From the NCBI GenBank assembly GCA_900541695.1, contig UQKL01000022.1, positions 1 through 29,778 on the forward strand: a DNA stretch of 29,778 nucleotides. Reading direction: 5' to 3'. Shown in pieces: positions 25,201 through 29,778 of the stretch (the first letter of the stretch is position 1; each line of letters begins with the position of its first letter). Source of the stretch: an uncultured Collinsella sp. (GTDB taxonomy: Bacteria > Actinomycetota > Coriobacteriia > Coriobacteriales > Coriobacteriaceae). Both the position numbers and the translations under genes were made by a program. The notes under the pieces were generated by a model. The model had not been told where the DNA came from and ran no database searches. It saw nothing but the letters and a program-made list of their open reading frames with translations.

Positions 25201-26000
25201 TGGTAATCCCCGTGTTCCCCGGCAACAACTGCGAGTACGATAGCGCCCGCGCTTTCCGCGCCGCCGGCGCCGAGGCCGACACCTTCGTGATCAACAACCT
25301 CACGCCCGAGGCCGTCGCCGAAAGCACCCACGAGCTTGCCCGCCGCATCCGTGCAAGCCAGATCGTCATGATCCCCGGCGGCTTCTCGGGCGGCGACGAG
25401 CCCGATGGCTCCGCCAAGTTCATCACGGCGTTCTTCCGCGCTCCCGAGGTCACCGAGGCAGTCCGCGACCTGCTCAAGGCCCGCGACGGCCTGATGCTGG
25501 GCATCTGCAACGGCTTCCAGGCCCTGATCAAGCTCGGTCTGGTGCCCTACGGCGACATCGTCGACGCCACGCCCGATGCGCCCACGCTGACGTTCAACAC
25601 CATCGGTCGCCATCAGAGCCGTCTGGTGCGCACCCGTATCTCGTCCAACCTGTCCCCGTGGCTGTCGCAGTGCAGCCTGGACGACCCCTACACCGTCGCC
25701 ATCAGCCACGGCGAGGGCCGCTTTGTCGCCAATGACGAAGTGCTCGCCCAGCTGATTGCAAACGGCCAGGTCGCCACGCAGTACGTGGGCGAGGACGGCA
25801 AGCCCAGCATGGACCTTTCCGTCAACCCCAACGGCTCCGCACTCGCCATCGAGGGCATCACGAGCCCTGACGGCCGCGTCCTGGGCAAGATGGGCCATGC
25901 CGAGCGTCGTGGCGACAACCTGTACCGCAACGTGCCCGAGCATGTCCCCGGCGATAAGTTTATGCCGATCTTTGAGAGCGGCGTAGCCTACTTCGCTTAA
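22254..26000 (+). CDS. purL: Phosphoribosylformylglycinamidine synthase, single-chain PurL with glutaminase domain
   Basis: Converts FGAR, glutamine and ATP to FGAM in purine biosynthesis. At 1248 residues it is the large form with PurS-like, two AIRS-type and glutaminase parts in one chain. The N-terminal quarter is followed by IRVIDTYWSDHCRHTTF, the ATP/substrate loop NETHNHPTEIEPFGGAATC and KDSMSG. The C-terminal class I glutaminase has the nucleophile Cys1085 in GICNG and the His1215-x-Glu1217 pair (GHAER). Ammonia is channelled internally. The start has AGGAAGG...GGAACCA upstream. It stands alone, without other pur genes, and ends before a strong terminator. The closest relatives expected are clostridial large PurL proteins. 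Confidence 0.96.
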   Translation: MVSRIYVEKKPGFDVEAQQLKGELTEILGIKGIEALRIINRYDVEGIDEELFRSCVPTVFSEPQVDVTYDELPASDGAVFAVEFLPGQFDQRADSASECVQLISQGERPAVRSAKVYMISGALDEAAIKAIKHYVVNPVEARIASLDLPETLYMETPEPQPVEVLDGFRELDEAGLAVFIADRGLAMDEADIAFCQQYFRDEDRDPTITEIRVIDTYWSDHCRHTTFGTVLDDVTIDDAVVQQAFDRYMEMRHELGRDAKPVCLMDMGTIGAKYLKKTGVMTDVDESEEINACTVKVKVDVDGEDQDWLFLFKNETHNHPTEIEPFGGAATCMGGAIRDPLSGRSYVYQAMRVTGAGDPTVPVSETLEGKLPQRKLVTTAAAGYSSYGNQIGLATGQVNELYHPGYVAKRMEVGAVVGATPANHVRRECPAPTDKIILLGGRTGRDGIGGATGSSKTQNTESIETSGAEVQKGNAPVERKLQRLFRRGDACRLIKRCNDFGAGGVSVAVGELADGLYVDLDTVTKKYDGLDGTELAISESQERMACAVADGDVEEFMGYAAEENLEATVIAEVTAEPRMRMAWNGVAIVDLSREFLNSNGAPKHQVAHVCARSVWQPSWAGTTLAERMTSLVTDLNVASNKGLSERFDSTIGAATVLMPFGGKTQLTPSSAMVAKFPVDGETTTASAMAWGFNPYLMEADQFAGAYLSVVESIAKLVAAGLEHKRAYLSFQEYFERLRTEAERWGKPMAAVLGALMAQVDLGAGAIGGKDSMSGSFEDEAGELNVPPTLISFAVAVGKANRAVSPEFKGLTHRVVRVAPATYGEDYRPDAQQLLAAFDAVEALTATGDALAVSTPGYGCGAESLFKMCVGNQIGIELAEDVDVESLFTPLYGSFIVELAEDAELPEVADGVVVEPLGTTVEGYVIDTGSEVIELSELQEAWESGIEGVFAYRSAGETAKVETIDFRAKDIHVYSGAKIARPRVVIPVFPGNNCEYDSARAFRAAGAEADTFVINNLTPEAVAESTHELARRIRASQIVMIPGGFSGGDEPDGSAKFITAFFRAPEVTEAVRDLLKARDGLMLGICNGFQALIKLGLVPYGDIVDATPDAPTLTFNTIGRHQSRLVRTRISSNLSPWLSQCSLDDPYTVAISHGEGRFVANDEVLAQLIANGQVATQYVGEDGKPSMDLSVNPNGSALAIEGITSPDGRVLGKMGHAERRGDNLYRNVPEHVPGDKFMPIFESGVAYFA

Positions 26001-26037
26001 AGCTTTCCCATCGGGTACAATCCCCTCGGGTAACAAC

Positions 26038-26076
26038 ACCCGCCACCGACACATCCGGTGGCGGGTTCTTTTTTTC
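26038..26076 (+). terminator. Terminator after purL
   Basis: ACCCGCCACCG and CGGTGGCGGGT form a perfect 11-bp stem, followed by TCTTTTTTTC. A strong intrinsic terminator placed 37 bases beyond purL and before the next start. Confidence 0.92.
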
Positions 26077-26099
26077 TTCGCACATGTAGGAAGGACATC

Positions 26100-27035
26100 A
26101 TGGAAAGCCGCAAGCCGTATCTCGCCACCCTGCCCGGACTCATCCTGGGCTGCCTCGTCTGCTGTGCGCTCTGGGGGTCGGCTTTCCCCTGCATCAAGAT
26201 CGGTTACGGGCTCTTTGGCATCCCCGCGCACGATAGCGCCTCACAGCTGCTCTTTGCGGGCTTGCGCTTCACGCTTGCCGGCGCCCTGGTTATCGTTGGG
26301 ATGAGTGCGGCCCAACGCCGCCCCCTCATTCCGCAGGCTCGTGACATCAAGCCCATCTTTGTCTTGTCGCTCTTCCAGACTATCGGGCAGTACTTCTTTT
26401 TCTACCTTGGACTCTCGCGCGCCAGCGCAATGTCGAGTTCCATCATCGAGGCCAGCGCCAACTTTCTCGCAATCCTCTTTGCCGCCCTGGCATTTCACAC
26501 CGAGAAGCTCAATACGCCCAAGGTGCTTGGCTGTGTGCTGGGCTTTGCCGGCGTCGCGCTCGTCAACCTTTCGGGCGCGGATGGCACCTTTGGCTTTACG
26601 CTCGACGGTGAGGGATTTATCTTGGCTTCCACTGTTGCGGGCGCCCTGTCGACCTGCCTCATTGGCATCTTCTCGCGCGAGCATGACGGCGTCTTGCTCG
26701 CCGGCTGGCAGTTTTTAGTCGGTGGCGTGGTCCTTACCGCCATCGGGTTTTTGATGGGCGGCACGTTGTCCCCCACCGAAATCGCCCCCGCCATCGCGCT
26801 CATCATTTATATGGCACTCATTTCCGCCGTCGCGTACTCGCTGTGGTCCCGCCTGCTCGCCGTCAACCCCGTCAGCCGCGTTTCGGTCTTTGGCTTTATG
26901 AACCCGGTCTTTGGCGTGCTGTTGAGCGCACTGCTGCTCGGCGAGGGCGCTGGCACGAGCCCCGTTACCGTACTTGTTGCCCTGCTGTTGGTCTGCGGCG
27001 GCATCATCATCGTCAACAAAGCCAAAAAAGCCTAG
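26100..27035 (+). CDS. EamA/DMT family transporter
   Basis: A 311-residue membrane protein with about ten hydrophobic segments in two EamA repeats (residues about 15-145 and 165-300). It has ALWGSAFPCIKIG in the first helix and SVFGFMNPVFGVLLSALLLGE in the penultimate helix, which is typical of drug/metabolite exporters. The substrate is unknown; relatives export amino acids or other metabolites. ATG at 26100 follows AGGAAGG; an earlier in-frame start overlaps the purL terminator and is disfavoured. Lys-rich end (KAKKA) is cytoplasmic. Confidence 0.88.
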   Translation: MESRKPYLATLPGLILGCLVCCALWGSAFPCIKIGYGLFGIPAHDSASQLLFAGLRFTLAGALVIVGMSAAQRRPLIPQARDIKPIFVLSLFQTIGQYFFFYLGLSRASAMSSSIIEASANFLAILFAALAFHTEKLNTPKVLGCVLGFAGVALVNLSGADGTFGFTLDGEGFILASTVAGALSTCLIGIFSREHDGVLLAGWQFLVGGVVLTAIGFLMGGTLSPTEIAPAIALIIYMALISAVAYSLWSRLLAVNPVSRVSVFGFMNPVFGVLLSALLLGEGAGTSPVTVLVALLLVCGGIIIVNKAKKA

Positions 27036-27103
27036 CGAACCGCCCTTATTTAGTAGAGGAGATTCACATGCTTTAGCTTAATGGAGTACATCGGTGAGCT
27101 GAG

Positions 27104-27136
27104 GGCCGCAACGCACGCCAGCGTTCGCCTTTTTTT
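27104..27136 (+). terminator. Terminator after the EamA gene
   Basis: Short stem AACGC/GCGTT (27110-27114, 27121-27125) with weaker GGC/GCC outer pairs and a T7 run at 27130-27136. Converges with the end of the GGDEF gene. Confidence 0.6.
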
Positions 27137-28279
27137 CTAGCGTATCTGGACGCCGGCTTTCTTCTTCTCGCGCTTTACGCGGTAGAGCTCCGCGTCGGCA
27201 GCGCGAAGCAAGTCTTGCCAGGTATCGACGCCATCACCAACCCGTGCATAGCCGATGGACATCCGCAACAGATACGGGACCTCGGCGCGCGCGAGCTCGT
27301 CGCTGATTGCCGCGCACAGACACATGATGTCCTGCTCCGCCGTCGCCTTTTGAAGCACCACGAACTCATCGCCGCCATAACGTGCGATAAAGCCACTAGA
27401 CGCCGAGCAGACTTCTTTGAGCGCAGCGGAGATGACCTGAAGCGCATGGTCGCCCTCAACATGTCCATAGCGATCGTTAATCTGCTTAAAGCCGTCAGCG
27501 TCCATCATAAGCAGATATACATCTTCGGCCTGATCAACATTTGAAAAGAGCGACAGCATATAGGTCTCAAAACGGTTGCGATTGTTGAGGCCAGTCAACG
27601 GGTCGGTCGAGATGAGCTGCTCCTGGTAGATGATATAGAGCAGCAACATGCTAATCATTATGCCGACACAAAGGCCGGGCACCGAGTATACGACCTGAAA
27701 GGTACCGCCCACCAGGGCCGGAATGGCGAAAAATGCCAAGGTTCGATAGATGGCCTTCGTCTGCAGACTCTCGACCCTGCGAGATTGCACAAACGCATGC
27801 AGGGACGTATGTATAACGTAACAGTAGCTGACGATGGGCTGGATCATATAGGCAAAGCCGCGACGATACACACCCTGCGAATCGATATAGAACAGGGCGT
27901 GCGTCCAGTAACTGGTAAACGCCAGCACGACCACCAGAGCCGTAGGCAACGCTACAAGCACCACCCTATAGCGCGAGGTCAAAAGGCGAGAACCCTGCAC
28001 CGTCTCGGAATAGATAAACCAAATGAGACACGCGACGGCAAAGAGCGAAAACGAAACCGCGTTAGAAATCCAGTTGGCAGCAATGCCCAACGTGCCGTCC
28101 ACACCGTCCGAAAGCGTCCAGATTATATCGAATAATATGTACGCGGCAGAGGTGTAGCCAAGCATGCTAAACAATAGCTGCTGGGTGCTCGAGAACAAGG
28201 AGCGACGACTTCGCACGGCAAGCCCGATAAGAACAATCATGCATAGCACGAATATCTCAATCTTGAGTGCCTTAACCAC
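27137..28279 (-). CDS. Membrane-bound GGDEF diguanylate cyclase
   Basis: A 380-residue protein if it starts at GTG 28279. The N-terminal 210 residues have about six to seven hydrophobic segments and form an unclassified sensor. A GGDEF domain follows: DPLTGLNN (226-233), DADGF (260-264) with the metal Asp, and GGDEF (302-306), all intact, so it should make cyclic di-GMP. The inhibitory RxxD site normally seven to four residues before the RYGG segment is replaced by ASSG. GGGGATGG lies about ten bases before GTG 28279. The frame is open to 28438 without a plausible start or signal. It is a lone gene, flanked by the EamA terminator and by the kdgT terminator. Confidence 0.85.
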   Translation of the reverse strand: MVKALKIEIFVLCMIVLIGLAVRSRRSLFSSTQQLLFSMLGYTSAAYILFDIIWTLSDGVDGTLGIAANWISNAVSFSLFAVACLIWFIYSETVQGSRLLTSRYRVVLVALPTALVVVLAFTSYWTHALFYIDSQGVYRRGFAYMIQPIVSYCYVIHTSLHAFVQSRRVESLQTKAIYRTLAFFAIPALVGGTFQVVYSVPGLCVGIMISMLLLYIIYQEQLISTDPLTGLNNRNRFETYMLSLFSNVDQAEDVYLLMMDADGFKQINDRYGHVEGDHALQVISAALKEVCSASSGFIARYGGDEFVVLQKATAEQDIMCLCAAISDELARAEVPYLLRMSIGYARVGDGVDTWQDLLRAADAELYRVKREKKKAGVQIR

Positions 28280-28376
28280 TAACCGCCATCCCCTCAATAT
28301 CCAAGTGGTCTGAATCGACCAATTCGAATCTGGGCAACAAACACCCCTACCCGCAGGGGTAAGGGGAATAATAGCA

Positions 28377-28420
28377 GAGCGCCCGAACGTCACTGCAAGA
28401 CAGCTCTCGTTCGGGCGCTC
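28377..28420 (-). terminator. Terminator after kdgT
   Basis: GAGCGCCCGAACG (28377-28389) and CGTTCGGGCGCTC (28408-28420) form a perfect 13-bp stem, followed on the minus strand by TGCTATTATT. It lies 45 bp beyond the kdgT stop. A second small inverted repeat, ACCCCT/AGGGGT, sits nearer the GGDEF gene. Confidence 0.75.
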
Positions 28421-28465
28421 AAACGGCGCGAGTTGCACGCCGGCATCATTGATGGGTATCGATTG

Positions 28466-29488
28466 CTACTCGCCATCGATGTCGATCGCGACGGCCTCCT
28501 CGATGGCCTCGACACCGGCAGGCGACAGATCCTCCTTGCCTTGGCAGAACTTCTTGTCGACCCAGCCGGTCAGAATCGGAGCCATGATCGCCGTGATGAT
28601 AACGGCAGTGGCGATCTGAGCGTACGCAGTGGGTGCAAGCTCGGCATAGCGTGGCGCGGCCCCGGCGAGAGCAACCGGTGTGGTCATGGCCGTGCCAGCA
28701 ATAGTAGAGCAAGCCACGGCCGCCTTGCCATTGCCGCCGCACAGGCGCTCGAACGCAAAGGTGATAGGGCCGACGACAAACAGCGTGACAAGGCCCAGCA
28801 AGATGCCCGAAATACTGCCGGTGATAAAGCTCGACAGGCTCATGGACGCACCGAGCTGAAATCCGATGACGGCGATCGCGGGATTGGCGCCGGGAACCAG
28901 CAGGTTCTTGATGAACGGGAAGAGATTGCCCAGAACCATGCCGATAACGAGCGGCAAAATGGAGCCGATGATGGTACCGACAGGGATGTTGGCGAGACCC
29001 GAAACGCCCAGGATGATCATGGTGACGGCGGGGCCGGCCGTAAAGAAAAGGATACCCACGGCGCCCTGCTCGGATTCGTCGCCGAACTCGCCCATGATGC
29101 CCGTGTAGAGCGCCATGTTGCAAAACGTAATGCCGCCGATGATGGAAACCGAACTCAGGCCCAAAAGGTTGTCGTTAAAGAAATACGCAACGCCCAGGCC
29201 CAGCGCGGCTGCCACCACAAGCTTAGGAATCAGCACGACGATGCCGGTCTTGATAGCACCCGGCGTGGACTTAAAGCTGATGCCGGCGCCCACAAACAGC
29301 AAGATCGCGGCAACGATGGTGTTGGAGCCGCCGCGGCAGGCAGCCGTAAAGAAGCCGCCGATCTCGAAAACCTGCGGGCAGAAGGTATTGAGCAAAAGGC
29401 CGACGATCATCGGGTAGATCATGATGTCACCCGGAATGCGCGGTACTTTGAATTTCTTTTGCTCGTTGGCGTTCGCTTCCTGTGCCAT
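28466..29488 (-). CDS. kdgT: 2-keto-3-deoxygluconate permease
   Basis: A 340-residue membrane protein with about ten hydrophobic segments and KdgT-family signatures: KVPRIPGDIMIYPMIVG, NTFCPQVFEIGG, LLFVGAGISFKSTP, GEFGDESEQGA and the STIAGTAMTTPVAL segment. Family members import 2-keto-3-deoxygluconate, released from pectin or uronic acids, with protons. The ATG at 29488 has GGGGG five bases upstream and a hairpin just before it. No kdgK or kdgA is in the window, so the pathway is not confirmed; other sugar acids are possible. Confidence 0.9.
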   Translation of the reverse strand: MAQEANANEQKKFKVPRIPGDIMIYPMIVGLLLNTFCPQVFEIGGFFTAACRGGSNTIVAAILLFVGAGISFKSTPGAIKTGIVVLIPKLVVAAALGLGVAYFFNDNLLGLSSVSIIGGITFCNMALYTGIMGEFGDESEQGAVGILFFTAGPAVTMIILGVSGLANIPVGTIIGSILPLVIGMVLGNLFPFIKNLLVPGANPAIAVIGFQLGASMSLSSFITGSISGILLGLVTLFVVGPITFAFERLCGGNGKAAVACSTIAGTAMTTPVALAGAAPRYAELAPTAYAQIATAVIITAIMAPILTGWVDKKFCQGKEDLSPAGVEAIEEAVAIDIDGE

Positions 29489-29499
29489 GAAACCCCCAT

Positions 29500-29515
29500 T
29501 TCCGCTGACGCGGAA
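29500..29515 (-). promoter_or_regulatory. Hairpin beside the kdgT ribosome binding site
   Basis: TTCCGC and GCGGAA form a 6-bp stem with a four-base loop, ending three bases before the GGGGG purine run. It could tune translation initiation. Confidence 0.4.
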
Positions 29516-29532
29516 CAAAAGCCCACGTCATG

Positions 29533-29548
29533 CTTTGCTACAGTAAAG
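29533..29548. promoter_or_regulatory. Imperfect palindrome CTTTxCT..AGxAAAG upstream of kdgT
   Basis: Sixteen-base dyad between the kdgT start and the window edge, similar to the dyad CTTTACTGCATAAAG near livJ. Its role is unknown; it may be a regulator site or a coincidence. Confidence 0.3.
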
Positions 29549-29731
29549 TTTGACCATGGTACCAGAAGAAGCAGACCGGCTCGGTGAGAAATTCGATTCG
29601 TCGACCGGGACGGTAAGCGCGCCCTTTGCTTTTATAAAAGACTCAAAACGATATAGAGCACGATGCCCGAGACGCAGCACCACAACATTGACTTTGTCTT
29701 GATCCTTGATTATCGACTTTATCCGAACACC

Positions 29732-29769
29732 TCCCACATTCATCCGTACATGTACGGATGAATGTGGGA
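29732..29769. repeat. 38-bp perfect palindrome
   Basis: TCCCACATTCATCCGTACA at 29732-29750 is followed at once by its exact reverse complement at 29751-29769, with no loop. It lies about 245 bp upstream of kdgT and ten bases from the window end. The gap 29549-29731 shows no recognisable gene. It may be an operator or a terminator of a gene outside the window. Confidence 0.85.
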
Positions 29770-29778
29770 ACCCGATAC

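Noticed and set aside
22944..26231. 1095-codon open frame on the minus strand opposite purL
   Set aside because: Low-complexity Gly/Leu/Asp/Val composition produced by the third-position bias of purL; no motif and no ribosome binding site.
27081..27140. 19-codon frame between the EamA and GGDEF genes
   Set aside because: It runs through the terminator and has no ribosome binding site.
29528..29743. 71-codon minus-strand frame upstream of kdgT
   Set aside because: Its start lies in the palindrome, there is no ribosome binding site, and the protein has no recognisable feature.

Overview
The window is a high-GC chromosomal segment of an anaerobic actinobacterium of class Coriobacteriia, most likely a gut Collinsella. 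The basis is protein character (RecJ fused to a RecQ-like helicase, single-chain large PurL, KdgT-type permease, complete liv operon), strong GC bias at third positions, GGAGG-type ribosome binding sites and gene order. The genus is inferred from remembered protein character, not from a database search. No rRNA, tRNA, CRISPR array, prophage or insertion sequence was seen.

Layout. Positions 46-1518 (-): a transglutaminase-like protein whose N-terminus looks frameshifted. Positions 1588-1829: two diverged 99-bp repeats, the second folding into a roughly 120-nt hairpin. Positions 1833-9326 (-): class II fructose-bisphosphate aldolase, an MBL-fold hydrolase, a bifunctional Rel (p)ppGpp enzyme and the RecJ-RecQ fusion. 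Positions 9601-10599 (+): a bile-acid:sodium-symporter-family transporter. Positions 10630-12108 (-): a coupled pair of cutC and a GalT/HIT-like protein. Positions 12167-12429: four consecutive inverted repeats, one cloverleaf-like. Positions 12433-17294 (-): a complete branched-chain amino acid ABC operon, livJ-livH-livM-livG-livF. Positions 17566-17880 (-): an internally deleted relic of a second livJ-like gene.

Positions 18069-19412 (+): homoserine dehydrogenase. Positions 19636-20385 (+): an SDR oxidoreductase resembling BaiA bile-acid dehydrogenases. Positions 20507-22069 (-): a CPA2 cation/proton antiporter. Positions 22254-26000 (+): fused PurL/PurQ FGAM synthase. Positions 26100-27035 (+): an EamA/DMT exporter. 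Positions 27137-28279 (-): a membrane GGDEF diguanylate cyclase. Positions 28466-29488 (-): a 2-keto-3-deoxygluconate permease, with a 38-bp perfect palindrome upstream at the window edge.

The genes are mainly core metabolism: glycolysis, stringent response, repair, amino acid uptake and synthesis, and purine synthesis. Accessory interest lies in the fused repair enzyme, the decaying livJ paralogue, the structured intergenic repeats, the transporter and SDR with possible bile-acid relevance, and the possible frameshift in the first gene. I did not find a convincing wholly new multi-gene system.
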